Source: Didymella arachidicola (taxonomy: Eukaryota; Ascomycota; Dothideomycetes; Pleosporales; Didymellaceae). Taken from it: DNA of 64,000 bases. The notes below the pieces were generated by a model, which was given only the letters and a program-made list of their open reading frames with translations, ran no database searches and was not told the origin of the DNA. Below are positions 32,673 to 44,809 of this stretch, one piece after another; position 1 is the stretch's first letter; each line of letters starts with the position of its first letter. The stretch lies in assembly GCA_016630955.3 (NCBI GenBank), contig CM049991.1, forward strand, positions 1,860,001 through 1,924,000. The letters run 5' to 3'. Both the position numbers and the translations under genes were made by a program.

Positions 32673-33396
32673 ATTGATGCTTTGTTCAGATGCTCTTGAT
32701 GAGTGGGAGAGTTGCCTACGAGCATGTTCAATGTGGTTGATATAATGTACGGTAAAGTATATATCCGCTTTTCCGAACCGGTCCGCCCAAGCACGAATCG
32801 GTCTAGCTAACACAATTTGATATCGCCATCATGGCTGACTAAGGCAATAAACAGCACCATATCGCTGGGAACTGCTGTGTTGCTGCACAAAAGGGAGTGT
32901 CCTGCAGTGTTGGATGACGTTGCATGCGGGGAATAGTGGGGTCCAACATCCTCCTTCTCGACTTCATCTCGAGGTCAAATGCTCACCTCCTAGAGCGCCT
33001 GAGGTAGAACGCAACGCCGGTTTATTGTAATAATGCTCAAGGTTGTCTCACTCGGATGATGCGCGAGCTGAGCGCGCGGCGCCGATGCCACGAGCTTCGC
33101 GTTACTCCACGCTCACTACCTGGCGACGTGTAGCAGATGCTGACGAAGGTACTTGCGCAGGGAGACATTATCTCTCAGATACTCGATTGAGGAGCAGTAG
33201 AACAAAATGAGTGTTTGAGATTTATGCGAGGGTTCATACGAGACTCGACGACCACGCAACATGTAGGCAAGGGGTGGTGTACTACACACTCCTCGCATTC
33301 CATCCAAAACCACGACAACTGGCTCTTCCGCACCACCTCAGCTTTCAAAGTCGACACTGCTTTCGTTCTTTCTTCTTTCTACACTCATTCCTTACC
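32673..33396. other. divergent promoter spacer
   Basis: A 724-bp region between two divergently transcribed genes; it should hold both promoters. The bases just before 33397 are CT-rich, as is common upstream of fungal start codons. Confidence 0.45.
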
Positions 33397-34783
33397 ATGC
33401 GAAACGAGATGCGTTCTACCCTGCTTTTCGGCCTCACTACACTCATTTCCCGGATCCCACAATCATTCGCAGCCGACCAGCAACTACCGAATCAAGTCTA
33501 CAATGTCACAGCCGTTGAACCGCCCTCGATTCCCGCGACGACTGTGAACTTCACAATCACCGAAAGCTTCACTACTACATCAACCACGACAAGCACAGCC
33601 ACCACTACTGAGACCACAACGCTGCCTCCTCCACCTCCGCCCGTCAGCACGCTCACAGTCATCTACCCATCCTCAGACGCTGCACCGGTCGAGGTCACAT
33701 CGATAAGCCAGGTCGTGACATCCTTCATCCCAGAAGCGACCTTTTGCGTTGGCCCTGCTGTCTACTTCTCCTCCATTGCTGGCGGGCCCTTCTACAACGG
33801 CTCTGCAAATGTCACGCAGTACATCTCCGGGACCACTAGCTGCGATGTGGAGTACTCGACTACAGCCAAGACCATCTGCGCGACCACGCTCACGGGGCTT
33901 GCATCCAAGGTAACAGTCTCAGAGTGCGACCAAGAAATTACTTTCTCCAGCGAGTGCGGATACAGCCTGGAGACTCCCACGCCGTCAGCAACAGACAGCG
34001 TATCCGCCCTCATCACCCCCGCGCCGACAGTGCGGAGATTAATGACTTACTGGCTCGCACCATGGCAGTCCCTGACAGCCGGCGATGCGCCCTCGGATGT
34101 AGACGTGAAAATCTGCAAGGTCCTCGACGACGGTAACATGAAATGCCAGCGCTACCAAGAGATCTGGGAAATCATCGTCGTCACCTCAACACTCACGACT
34201 TCCTTCCCTGTCACTTTCTCGCGCACCGTCTCCGGACCCGGCGCCCTGATCTTCGACTCAAGCACGTCGTATATCAACAGCACGACCGAGGTCATCAGTC
34301 TTTCCAAAACCCTGCGTCTGGGCACAGAGGTCACGGTTGAGAGCACTAGTACCAGCAGGCGCCCCAGCACGACGGTGCGTCTCACCGAGCAGTACACGTC
34401 CGTTTTGACTATTACGAGACATCTGGAGCACGTGCCATCGAGGTTAGCAAAGCATACCTACACGGGCTTTGCATGATAGCTAACCACTCCGCAGCACAGT
34501 GGTTTCTACAACTAGCAGTAGCTCGACGGCAGAGCTGCCGTCCAGCAGCGCTGTAGCGCCGCCCAGCACTCCTTCAACCTCACCGTCCACTTCGCTCTCG
34601 AGCAACAGCAGCAGCGTCGTCGCCAGCGTCGTCGCCAGCGTCGTCAGCGTCAGTCCTACCACCAGCACGGCAGAGCCCACGACAACCGTACACGTGACGT
34701 CCATCATCACGGAGCGACGCACCAGCACCGTCACGCGGTCGCGATCTCGCGCGGTCGCTGGGGCTGCTAGTGCGAGCAATTAG
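33397..34783 (+). CDS. secreted Thr/Ser-rich cell-wall-type protein
   Basis: Exons 33397..34442 and 34495..34783 with a 52-nt intron (branch GCTAAC, acceptor GCAG) give 444 aa. A signal peptide covers about residues 1-27. A Thr-rich low-complexity tract and a Pro-rich run (about residues 60-90) precede a central region with about ten cysteines and many N-glycosylation sites. The last ~95 residues are Ser/Thr/Val-rich. There is no hydrophobic GPI-attachment tail, so it is probably released or wall-bound through its glycans. The family was not recognised; surface adhesion or wall structure is a composition-based guess. Confidence 0.75.
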
Positions 34784-35001
34784 ATTTTTCTTTTGGGGTT
34801 ATGCGGTGCTGGGGTGGGGTTAGATAGATCGGTAGAGGCTAAGCTGGGTTGTGTGCTTCGTATCCACGCAGCGATTGTGATTCCATCGCCTTTGGCCCCC
34901 GACCCCACGCACTCGAATAGTGGTACTGGCAATGCCTTCCCAACACGCTCACGTCTACCGAGTATCGAATGCAAATGCAAATGTATATCATGTACAGCCG
35001 G

Positions 35002-36231
35002 CTACCGCAGCAGAATCTTTTCGTTTACTCTATCAATGGTAACCTCCTCGTCGTTCTCAAACGAGTACTTTCTCCGCACCAACTCAAACACAATCAGCCC
35101 CGCACTCGTACTCGGGACCTGTCTAATCGTGGTCCCCCAAAACCCCTTGTACAAGTACGCTCGCCAGCCACCGGCGCGCTTCGCCAGGGCGCGGCACTGG
35201 CGCAACGTCTCCTCGTAGGCGTGGTAGTAGCGGCGCATGACGTGGGCCGGGCGGGAGTCGTGGGCCTGGAAATCGAGGGCTTCGAGGCGGCGGAAGTGGA
35301 CGTCTTGGATGGCGGAGAGGGGGTGCTGGATTGTCTGGCTGGTGAGGCTGGCGGTGATGCCGGCGAGGAGGAGAAAGGTGGGTTCGAGGGCGAAGTGGGG
35401 TTTGATGACGGGGCGGGGGTCGATGCTGAGGGGTTTGGTGTCGAGGATGCTGTCGCGCGTGCGGGTGCCGTAGTGCCATGTGACGAACGTGTAGTAGCCC
35501 TGCGACTTTACGGTTTCAAAGGCGGAGAAGAATACGGCGGCGCTGAGGGCGTCTTTGCACAGGCTGAGCGTCCACCCGGCGAAGATGCCCGTGAGGCCGA
35601 TGGAGCGCAGCTTGTGCCCGGCGTAGTGCCACATTGTTTTGTATTTCCCGTCGAGGATGTCGGCGGTGCGGAAGCGGGTCTGCAGGGCGTCGAAGGGCGC
35701 GGCGACGACGGACTGGAACGCGCCTGCTATGAGGCCCGCGGTGAAGGTGGTGCTCGGCGGGGGCGGGGGGTAGACGCGCTTCGTTTGGTAGCTGCTCGGC
35801 TCGTGCAGGCTCGACAGGCTGTGCAGGTACACAGTGTACAGCACGGCGCCGATGCACGTATTGGCCAGCAGCGGCGGGAGGACCTGGTTCGGGATGAAGC
35901 CCCAGCCCTCGGTGCGGACGGCGTGTGCGAGCACGGCGGGCGTCGTCATTCTCCAGGTCCAGCGGGCCTGCGCGGCGATGTGGGGGTTGATGGCGCGCGC
36001 ATAGCCCATGTAGTCGATGCGCCCGCGGAAGAAGGCCTTGACGGGGGCGCGGAAGTAGAAGGCGACCATGCGGGCTGCGACGGCGCGCATGCCGGCTGCC
36101 TGGACGCCCGTCGCGGGGGCCTTGTTGGGCTTTTGCGGCTCGAGGTCATCGCCGTTGCTGTTGGGGTTGCTGGGCTGCAGGGCGATGGGGAGGACTCCAG
36201 TGCGTCCATGGGCACTGGGACTGGCGGTCAT
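35002..36231 (-). CDS. mitochondrial carrier (SLC25) family protein
   Basis: A single exon of 409 aa. Three tandem carrier modules can be traced; the signature P-x-D/E-x-x-K/R motif appears in variant forms: 'PFDALQTRFR' in the second repeat and 'QHPLSAIQDVHF' in the third. 'GLIAGAFQSVVAAPFDAL' and 'LAGITASLTSQTIQHPL' form typical carrier helices. The long, disordered N terminus (~45 residues) and degenerate motifs suggest one of the atypical fungal carriers. The transported molecule cannot be inferred. Its 5' flank contains an 11-nt minisatellite. Confidence 0.82.
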   Translation of the reverse strand: MTASPSAHGRTGVLPIALQPSNPNSNGDDLEPQKPNKAPATGVQAAGMRAVAARMVAFYFRAPVKAFFRGRIDYMGYARAINPHIAAQARWTWRMTTPAVLAHAVRTEGWGFIPNQVLPPLLANTCIGAVLYTVYLHSLSSLHEPSSYQTKRVYPPPPPSTTFTAGLIAGAFQSVVAAPFDALQTRFRTADILDGKYKTMWHYAGHKLRSIGLTGIFAGWTLSLCKDALSAAVFFSAFETVKSQGYYTFVTWHYGTRTRDSILDTKPLSIDPRPVIKPHFALEPTFLLLAGITASLTSQTIQHPLSAIQDVHFRRLEALDFQAHDSRPAHVMRRYYHAYEETLRQCRALAKRAGGWRAYLYKGFWGTTIRQVPSTSAGLIVFELVRRKYSFENDEEVTIDRVNEKILLR

Positions 36232-36290
36232 GGCATAGTGGAGGTGAGAGGCGGGAGACGGTGGAGGTGAGAGAGGCGGCTCTCTGGTGT

Positions 36291-36395
36291 CGAGTGAGTG
36301 CCGAGTGAGTGCCGAGTGAGTGCCGAGTGGGTGTCGAGTGAGTGCCGAGTGAGTGTCGAGTGAGTGCCGAGTGAATGTCGAGTGAGTGTCGAGTG
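36291..36395. repeat. 11-nt minisatellite upstream of the carrier gene
   Basis: About 9.5 tandem copies of an 11-base unit, CGAGTGAGTGY, with a few substitutions (GAGTGGGTG, GAGTGAATG). It lies 60 bp before the carrier start codon, in the divergent spacer shared with SPT16, so it may sit in the 5' UTR or promoter. Confidence 0.85.
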
Positions 36396-36681
36396 GTCAC
36401 AGTGATCAAGACTGACGACGACCACGGAAGTGTTTCTGCACTCGAGCACTGAACATCTCCAAGAGGCACGCAATCCGAGGCGGGCGTCCAGGTGGGTCTC
36501 CGCAGAGCTTGGGCCGGGTCGCGGGTGCCTTTGCCAAGGCCAGAGCGGAACGCGTTCGCGTTTCCAGCACGAAGCACCTTGGGAGCATCGTCACCGTCGT
36601 CGCCTCTCACCTCCCGCACCCTCGACTCCACCACCGCCCACCCGCCAAAGGCCCCCGCGCGCGCCTTTCGCACCCACAACC

Positions 36682-39600
36682 ATGGCGGACGAGATCAGCA
36701 TCGACAAGCAGCTCTTCCACGACCGCCTGGGCAGCTTGGTCGCAAAGTGGAAGGCCGACAAGCGCGCTGGCGACGCCGTCTTCCAGGGCGCGAGCTCCAT
36801 CGCCACCGTCGTCGGCAAGGCGAGCGAGCCCGGCAGCTACCTCAAGCCCGCCGCCTTCCAGGTGAGACTCTGCGCGCATCTCTGACAGCGGCACACCTAA
36901 CCGCGCATCTGTAGCTGTGGCTGCTCGGCTACGAGTTCCCCGCGACGCTCTTCATCCTCACGCCCGACCTCCTCCAGATTGTCACCACGAAGAAGAAGGG
37001 TGCGTCTTCAACTCGAAACTGATGGGGGGGGGGACGAAACGCTAACACCCGCGCAGCCTCGTATTTGGAGCCGCTCAAGGGCGGCAAGGTGCCCATTGAG
37101 ATCCTCGTGCGCGGCAAGGACGCCGAGGAGAACAAGAAGCAGTTCCAGACATGCATCGAGACGCTCAAGAACGCCGGCAAGAAGGTGGCCGTCCTGAAGA
37201 AGGACAGCTCCACCGGCGGCTTCGCTGAGGAGTGGAAGGCTGCCTTCGCCGAAGCCGGCATCAAGGAGGAGGACCAGGTCGACCTCGCGCCCATCCTCTC
37301 GCAGGCCGCGCTGTCCATCAAGGACGAGAGGGAGCTGGTAGGCAGCCGTGACAATGTACGAGTTTGGTCCGAGCTAACCCCTCCAGCGCACCATCCGCGA
37401 CGCTGCCCGCGCATCGAGCGCCCTCATGACAAACTACTTCGTCGAGGAAATGTCCGACATCCTCGACTCGGAGAAGAAAATCACCCACCGCGCCCTCGCC
37501 GACAAGGTCGCCAACAAGATCGACGATGCGAAGTTCTTCGAGAAGCAAAAGGTCTCCAAGGCCTTCGACGCCATGCAGCTCGACTGGTGCCTCCAGCCCA
37601 CCATCCAGAGCGGCGGCGCCTACGACCTCAAGTTCGCCGCCGAGCCCGACGAGAACAACCTGCACCCCGGCGTCATCATCTCCGTCCTCGGCCTGCGCTA
37701 CCAGACATACGGCGCCATGGTCGGTCGCACCTACATGGTCGGTCCCAACAAGGAGCAGGAGACGGCGTACAAGCTGCTCCTGGCCATTCACGACTTGGTC
37801 ATCAAGTCGATCAAGGACGGCGCAGTCGCAAAAGACATCTACAACAAGGCGCTTTCACACTTGAAGTCGAAGAAGCCCGAGTGGGAGAAGCACTTCCCCA
37901 AGAACGTTGGATACGGTATTGGAACCGAGAACAAGGACAACGCCTTGCTGTTGAGCGGAAAGAATGTCCGCGTCCTGAAGGACGGCATGACCATCGTCGT
38001 CCAGACTGGTCTGCAGGACTTGGAGAACGGCAAGCCCCAGGACAAGAAGAGCAAGACGTACTCGCTGGTCTTGGTTGACACGGTCCGCGTTGGCCAGGGC
38101 GATGCGTCCGTCTTCACCAAAGACACCACATCCGACCTGGACGCTGTCTCGTTCTTCTTCGACGACGAGGAAGAGGAGGCCAAGCCAAAGGTCAAGAAGG
38201 AGAGCAGGCCGGCCATTGCGCAGACCAACATCACCAAGACCCGCACGCGACACGAGCGAACAACCAACCAAGACGCAGAAAAGGAGGAGCAGAGGCGGCA
38301 GCATCAGCGCGAGCTGCACCAGAAGAAGCAGCAAGAAGGGTTGGAGCAGTACAGCGAAGGCGCAAAGTCGCTCAACGGCGTCGAGGAGAAGAAATTCAAG
38401 CGCTTCGAGTCGTATAAGCGCGACAACCAGCTCCCCAACAACGTCGCGAACCTGGAGATTGTCGTGGACAAGAAGTCGCAGACAGTCATCCTGCCCATCA
38501 TGGGCCGTCCAGTGCCTTTCCACATCCACACCATCAAAAACGCCTCCCACACACCCGAGCAGGATTCCACATCACTCCGCATCAACTTCCTGTCGCCGGG
38601 ACAAGGTGTTGGCCGCAAAGATGACCAGCCTTTCGAAGACCCCAACGCCCACTTCATCCGCAGCTTGACGTTCCGCTCTCAGGATATCGACCGCATCGAC
38701 CAGATCACGAAAGACATCACGGAGCTGAAGAAGGAGGTTGTGCGACGAGACCAGGAGAAGAAGCAGCTCGAGGACGTTGTTGAGCAGGACAAGCTCATCC
38801 CTATGAAGACTCGCAAGCCCTTCACACTCGACCTCATCTTCATCCGGCCTGCACTCGACGGAAAGCGCATCCCTGGAAGTATCGAGATCCACCAGAACGG
38901 TCTACGATATGTCCACGGTGGCGGCAGCGCGAAGATTGATGTGCTCTTCAGCAACATGAAGCACCTCTTCTTTCAGCCTTCGCAGCACGAGCTGATCGTC
39001 ATCATTCACGTTCACCTCAAAAACCCCATCATGCTGGGCAAGAAGAAGACAAAGGATGTGCAGTTCGTCCGTGAAGCCACAGAAATGCAGTTCGACGACA
39101 CAGGCAACCGCAAGCGTCGCCACAAGTTTGGCGATGAGGAGGAATTCGAGCAGGAACAGGAAGAGCGCCGGCGACGAGCAGCGCTCGACAAGGAGTTCAA
39201 GAACTTTGCGGAGAAGATCGCAGACGCCGCACGCAACGAGAACGTCAGCGTCGACATTCCCTACCGCGAACTCGGCTTCAACGGCGTGCCTGCTCGCTCC
39301 TCCGTCCTCATCCAGCCCACTACAGACTGCTTGGTCCAGCTCACCGAGCCCCCATTCACATGTCTGACGCTCTCCGAGATCGAGATCGTCCACCTCGAAC
39401 GCGTGCAGTTCGGTCTGCGGAACTTCGACATGGTCGTCGTCTTCAAAGACTACAACCGCCCACCCGTCCACATCAACACCATCCCCGTCGAGTCGCTCGA
39501 CCCGGTCAAGGACTGGCTGGACTCCGTCGACATCCCCTTCAGCGAGGGTCCACTCAACCTAAACTGGGCCACCATCATGAAAACCGTCACATCCGACCCG

Positions 39601-39903
39601 CACCAATTCTTCGCCGACGGCGGTTGGTCGTTCTTGTCCACCGAATCCGACGACGAAGACGGCGAGGAGGAAGAGGAGGAGTCTGCTTTCGAGGTCTCCG
39701 AGTCCGAACTCGCCATCTCAGACGAGTCGTCCGAGGAAAGCGACTTCGATGAAAACGCGTCAGAGGAGATGAGCGACGAGGGCTCCGAGGAGGATTTCTC
39801 AGAGGGCGAGGACTGGGATGTGCTCGAGAAGAAGGCCGCGAAGAAGGATAAGGAGAGTACGCTTGAGGACGAGGAGGAGAAGCCCAAGAAGAGGAAGCGC
39901 TGA
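36682..39903 (+). CDS. SPT16: FACT complex subunit SPT16
   Basis: Four exons, 36682..36861, 36915..36999, 37057..37337 and 37387..39903, encode 1020 aa, the usual SPT16 length. The N-terminal pita-bread (aminopeptidase-like, catalytically dead) domain includes 'LWLLGYEFPATLFILT' and 'DWCLQPTIQSGG'. The middle carries 'ALSLFSVP'-free linker regions and the dimerisation/PH-like domains with 'IHTIKNASHTPEQD' and 'RYVHGGGSAKIDVLF'. The C terminus is a long acidic tail with a basic Lys-rich end. SPT16 with Pob3 chaperones H2A-H2B during transcription and replication in the nucleus. It is divergently arranged with the carrier gene. Confidence 0.95.
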
Positions 39904-41573
39904 GCTGAGCTATCTATCTACTTACTTCCCTTTTCATTTACATTCTCTCTTCTTGTACGATTGCGGTATGCCACGGAGGGTCGGCGTGCGGAGCTCCTTA
40001 GCAGGCAAAATCAGGTTCAAGCGTTCGTTCAGAGTGCGATATTCCCCCTCCACCGCGGTGACTAAATCAAACGATTCCGTCGTAGCGCACGCAGGCATGC
40101 ATATCCCCCTCAAGCCAACTGCTGCTGCACACGCAACACCGTCCCTGTTTGAAACCCACTGCGTCCATCGCACTCCCTCCTCCATTTCATCCAGCAACAC
40201 AACGTAAGCAAAGAACACTCGCATCCGCTAAATTCTCCCTGTCTATCCGAAGTTCTTCGGTTCTGGTTGTAACACACACATGGGGCCCCGCAGCGAGCAC
40301 GACTCTGTCGGACGCCTGGCTGACACTCTCGTCACTCTGGAATGACTGCGCCAGCACTCGACACCTGCAAACATACTCGAAACGCTTTCAAACCCGAACT
40401 CGAGTTTTTCACGAGCTTCACACGCTTGTTCGCAGGCCTGAAGTATGCTCAGAAACTCCATCATCGCTACTTTACCAGATCTACACATCCACACACAATC
40501 GAGCACTTTCAACCCTGGACTCGTCAAGTCCGACCCTAGTATCCATTTCGCGCTCTGCTTCACCTACGCAGCCGATCTGTCTAATCCCCGACACAATGCT
40601 TTTTCGATGCTTTCCGTGCGTTTTCGTCAAAGTCGAAGTTGTACAATTCTCGATTTCGCTTGCACATCTGCCCGAGCCCTCGTGTCGAATGCTCCACTGG
40701 ATTTGCAGGCCTTCACCGTACTGTGGCTCTGGTACGGTGGTGAGTTGCTTCATCGCTGCTGGGACTACACACTCCCAGAATCTCATCACATCGATCATCG
40801 ATCATCGATTGCGGACCTGGGCGCGGCGGCGCATCGAGAAATGCATCTGCAGGTAGTGCCACAGCGAAGAAGGGCTTGGTTTCGAGTCCATTGTGCCTAT
40901 GGAGAATTGGATGCTGGGTGGTAGTTCGACATCCTGTTCTCGATGAAGGCGACCGCGGGCGGTTAATTCACGATCTGACGGTGCCCTCTGGTCGATTTAT
41001 TGGAGATTCTGAAAAGATGGACTGGGTTGAGGTTTTGTTGGTCTTATCTTTGGCTCCTGGTGGTGGTGTGCGGGCTACCGGCAAGACAGGCGCGGCTGGA
41101 CTGGAGCGCGGCCGGCTTCACGTAGTTGCTCACGAAGTTACAGTCGGCTCCCGCGTTTTGCATCGGTGGCGCTCTTGTGGTAGCGAGGCATTGCTCCTCA
41201 ACAAGGCTAGGCGCATAAGAGGATATAACGGCACCCAGCGAACGCTCCAATAAAGCAGGGGCGTAGGACTTCAGCCTTGCGCCATCCTTGTAGCTGCCCT
41301 TTCGATTGGACCACCAGCAGTTATGCGAGGGTTTGCGGTGATTTGATTTGCAGACTTTCAGTCATGGTCAGGTCACTTTTGATATCTTGTCGTGCAGAGG
41401 CCAAATTCGAAACCGCAGAAAGTTGGTCACAAGGCTGAAGATTTACCCGCACAGTGTCTTTCCTGAACTACTTCACGTATACATGAGTTTCTTATACTAC
41501 CGAAAGTCGAGTGCTCTGCTTTCGATGTCTTTGTTCTGCTTGGTCTCGCTTCTCGTGACTGGAACGTGAATTC
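39904..41573. other. 1.7 kb without a supported gene
   Basis: Several frames of 100-235 codons overlap on both strands (for example around 40149-40856 and 40876-41253), but their composition is Ser/Thr/Arg-rich and no domain is visible. The start of the gene-poor compartment. Confidence 0.4.
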
Positions 41574-42641
41574 TCCCCGTTTGCGATCATTGCAAATCAA
41601 TCTCAAGAGGGCTCAAACGCAACCACAGCCGAGAACGAAGCATACGGAACCTCAAATGTTTCACCAAACAACCTGGAAGAGGGAGCCGACAAGACTCCAT
41701 CCGCTCATGCAACCGCAGGACATGCAGATGATGCGAGCCGAGACTTCTCTAGCAATCCGGTAGCTACGCGCTTCAAAGCTACTGAAACAAGATCAAAGAG
41801 CTGGAAAGCCCTGAATATGACACAGAGTCTGATCATGAATGCACCAATGAGCAGTATCATCTGTTCAAACCAGATTCAAACTCATGGAGAACATGTGCCG
41901 TCTGATCGAAGAGACTACATGCAGTCTAGGATCCCTGTCAAAGAACAAAGAGAGGCACATCAAGACAAAACGCAAGTGCAGAGACAGGTGACCTGACGTA
42001 AAATGGGAAAAAAGACTCAACGCTGTGGACGCGCATTCTAAGGAGGCAGTAATGCAGCAAGAGATAGCCAACATAGTGATGGTCACCTCGGCGACGTTTA
42101 TTGAGATGGAGAAACCGATCGAGGACTTCCTCATATCACCAATTCAGGTCATCAATAGTGAGTCCGACTCCTATGTTTTTCTATCGCACACCAGCGGAAC
42201 TTCTACCACGGACATAGACTGGGTCCGCTAGATCTGTCTGTAGCGAAACGTCTGGAGGATATAAAAATCCTGCCTGAGAGAACACGCCTACGATCGTGGT
42301 TCTTGGGAAAGACCCTAAAAGACGTTGTGAAAATTTCTGTCCTGGCAAGTAATCTAGCTACCGTGCTCCTAGGGCCGTTCCGACTCCTTGTCTATTTTGA
42401 GAAGAATTTCAGAGACGACCTAAAAAACCTAGAGGAAGCTCTTCAACGTGTCATGGCGACTGGTCGCGACAATACATCTGGGCTAAGTTCAGCTTCAACT
42501 AGAATAGCGCCAAACAAAGGCTCGGAAGAGTCCGCAAGGACGGCCACTGATCTCCAAAATGGGCCGAATAACGAGCCCAGTGATCAAGAGTTGGTCGTGA
42601 TGACACACAAGGTTTGTGGTTTTGTACTGCGAACGCGTTGA
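41574..42641 (+). other. decayed coding segments, possibly the 5' part of the AAA ATPase remnant
   Basis: An open stretch of ~140 codons ends at a TGA near 41996. One base later another frame continues plausibly ('VKWEKRLNAVDAHSKEAV'), as if a single base had been inserted there. A further open part covers 42240-42641 ('AKRLEDIKILPERTRLRSW' and a charged helix). These segments run in the same direction as the AAA remnant downstream, but no domain could be identified, so their membership is an inference. Confidence 0.35.
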
Positions 42642-42967
42642 TGGGCTAAGTTCAAGATTCTGTGGGTCGCGCCAACAGGCTCTGTTATGTGCAAGATTAT
42701 ACTGACAAATGACGACAAACTCGATATGATCTATCCCCGGGGTGAACATGTCGGTGCAAAAAACGCTACACGTTCTGTACTTAACCAGCAGCTCGGCCGG
42801 ACGGTCACCGCGACATTGCTGAGTCTCCTATGACGCAGCATTTCCGTGAACGCAAATTGGCTGTCAACGGTAGGTCAACAGAAAGATGATCTGTTTGATC
42901 TCTTCCGGAGAAAAGGCACAGAAGTCATACTTCACATGCGATGACCAGGTGCTAAGAATGATTCGGG

Positions 42968-43780
42968 AAAAGGATTGATCATCCTCTGCACGGTGCACCG
43001 GGCGTTGGGAAAACAACCGCTGCTGGTGAGCAACATGTCCTATGAAGGGAGTTTCAGAGCGCTTCTAGACACCAATGATCTCTATCACCACGGGTAAGTT
43101 ACCGTGCATGATTTCTTCGCAGACTCTGAAGTTTCGTTCCAGACGATCTTGGAACTACTGCGCAGGAAGTCGACCAGGAACTCGATAAACCTTTCGCTCT
43201 AGCGACCCGATGGCGATACATCCTACTTATCGACGAAGCTGAAAACTTCTGGCCGCGCAAGAGAAGAGAGACATACAACGAACCGGGCTTGTTGCAGGTC
43301 AGTACTTTGTACCAGTTGGTTCTGGGTGAGAGCTTACGTGCTTCCAAATCTTTCTCCGCGTTCTTGAGTATTATACCGCAGTACTCTCTCTTACGACCAA
43401 TCGTATCGGAGAGTTTGATGGGGCCTCTGCATCTCGGATAAACATTAGCCTCCGCTATCCCGAGGTAGACAAGGGGACGACAGCGGCGATCTTCGACGTG
43501 AATCTTAACTTGCTTCGGACGAGATACGACCATCAAGACCGCAGGATATAATACGATGCCTCCACTAGCAACCTTTGCAAAAGACCACTTCCAACGGTAC
43601 CTGTATTGCAGTTGTAATGGGCGACAGAGTCGCAACCTATCCCAAACAGCTCTGTCTCTAGCCGACTGGAACGCGGAGGAACGCATGGAGCAAGACATAC
43701 TTCGGTTAGAAGGCGAAGGGAACTTTCAATACCGAGCTACCTACACATTAAATAGTTTGGAAAACCCAATAAGAACATAA
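42968..43780 (+). pseudogene. AAA+ ATPase remnant
   Basis: The fragments read as the fungal AAA+ ATPase family core. The Walker A region 'LHGAPGVGKTT' (42986-43015) is in a different frame from the preceding 'GKGLIIL' (42969-42986), consistent with a 2-base deletion, and a TGA follows soon after. Walker B 'YILLIDEAENF' is at about 43217-43250. 'VLEYYTAVLSLTTNRIGEFD' and 'RINISLRYPEV' (sensor and Arg-finger region) run to a TAA at 43551. A later segment 'CNGRQSRNLSQTALSLADW' matches the family's C-terminal 'NGRQIRN' motif. Frameshifts and stops make it non-functional as written; a few introns may account for some breaks. Confidence 0.7.
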
Positions 43781-43936
43781 TCTACGCATTTCTCTGCAGG
43801 GTATTGGTTAGACTGTACTACCTACACAGGCTTCTAATTTACGGCGATACTTATATCCTGCTTAGTTCATCTTAGCCGACCTCCCACGCGATCCCACTTC
43901 GCGTCACAGTCATCACAACGCGTCGAGTGCAAAGTA

Positions 43937-44360
43937 ATGCAGCCTGCCTTGATCGATTCAAAAGCCATTCTCCTGTGCAATTGCGTCGTGTCATGGGATG
44001 CCGGTCTATCGAAGACTGGGTGTCGAGGACCTTGCGCCGTGTGTTTTCTGGAGAAACACGACGAGAAAAGATTACCACTCCACATCTGTGTAGGTACTGT
44101 TGCAAGCCAGCTCGGGACTTCCTCTGCTTCATCGTTGCGACACTCGTCTCCAGGCCGAGGCAAGGTATCTCAAGCAACGCACTGATCAACTCGACATCCT
44201 GTACGACCCTGCGGAGGGAAGGGGGGGGGGGCATGATCGGTATATTCTGGCTGCGAGTTCGGATTGGCTTGAGACAAGTGCGGGAATAAGCGGCATTGGG
44301 GTGATGAGGGCGTGGAAGGGTGTGGTTTTGGGGATGCTGGTGGGTGCTGCTTTGATGTGA
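43937..44360 (+). other. possible small gene or fragment, unrecognised
   Basis: A frame from ATG 43937 is Cys-rich at its start ('CNCVVSW', 'GCRGPCAVCFLEKH'). A second frame (about 44155-44360) reads like real protein with a C-terminal hydrophobic end ('WKGVVLGMLVGAALM'). The two could be joined by an intron, but I found no in-phase donor and acceptor. An 11-G homopolymer at about 44221 could hide a base-count error. Confidence 0.3.
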
Positions 44361-44809
44361 TGCGGTTGGAGATGTTGGATGCCGGACGCTGGATTGCGTG
44401 AATGGGGTCCCTGGATTTCAATGATAGTGCATGGCATTGTTGGAAGTGGGTAGATCACGCTACAATGGTGATGCATGCTGCAACCCCCTGAAAACCAATC
44501 CAGGGACGATTTCTCTACACAGACTGGCTCCAGATCACCGTACCCCACAAGGAGCTGTCAAGAGTGTCGGTGGTGGCGCTCCAGCAGGGTTAGAAGGTAA
44601 GACGGTCTTTGATGCCATGCCTTCAATGGCCGCTGGCCAAATCACGACAGTCGTAATTTTCCTGTTGCAATATCGGGGATGAGAGAGAAGTCCTTAAAGG
44701 TGAGCCTCGCGTAAACAATGGACCTGCAGATACGTGTGCGGAAGGTTGAGGTGCGAGGAAGGTGGATCCATCTCGTTGAGGGGCATTTCTCGCTTACGGG
44801 CAGGGGACG
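44361..44809. other. intergenic, no gene seen
   Basis: A ~450-bp stretch downstream of the minus-strand secreted protein gene. Nothing recognised. Confidence 0.4.

Noticed and set aside
34969..36270. 433-codon plus-strand frame opposite the mitochondrial carrier
   Set aside because: Gly/Ala/Val/Asp-rich antisense shadow of a GC-rich gene; the minus-strand carrier has clear family motifs.
36241..36679. Repetitive frame encoding His/Ser/Thr-rich repeats across the minisatellite
   Set aside because: The open frame results from an 11-nt repeat lacking stops; it overlaps the SPT16 5' region and has no other support.
40149..40856. 235-codon plus-strand frame downstream of SPT16
   Set aside because: Ser/Thr/Arg-rich, no domain, overlaps other equally long frames; not enough to call a gene.
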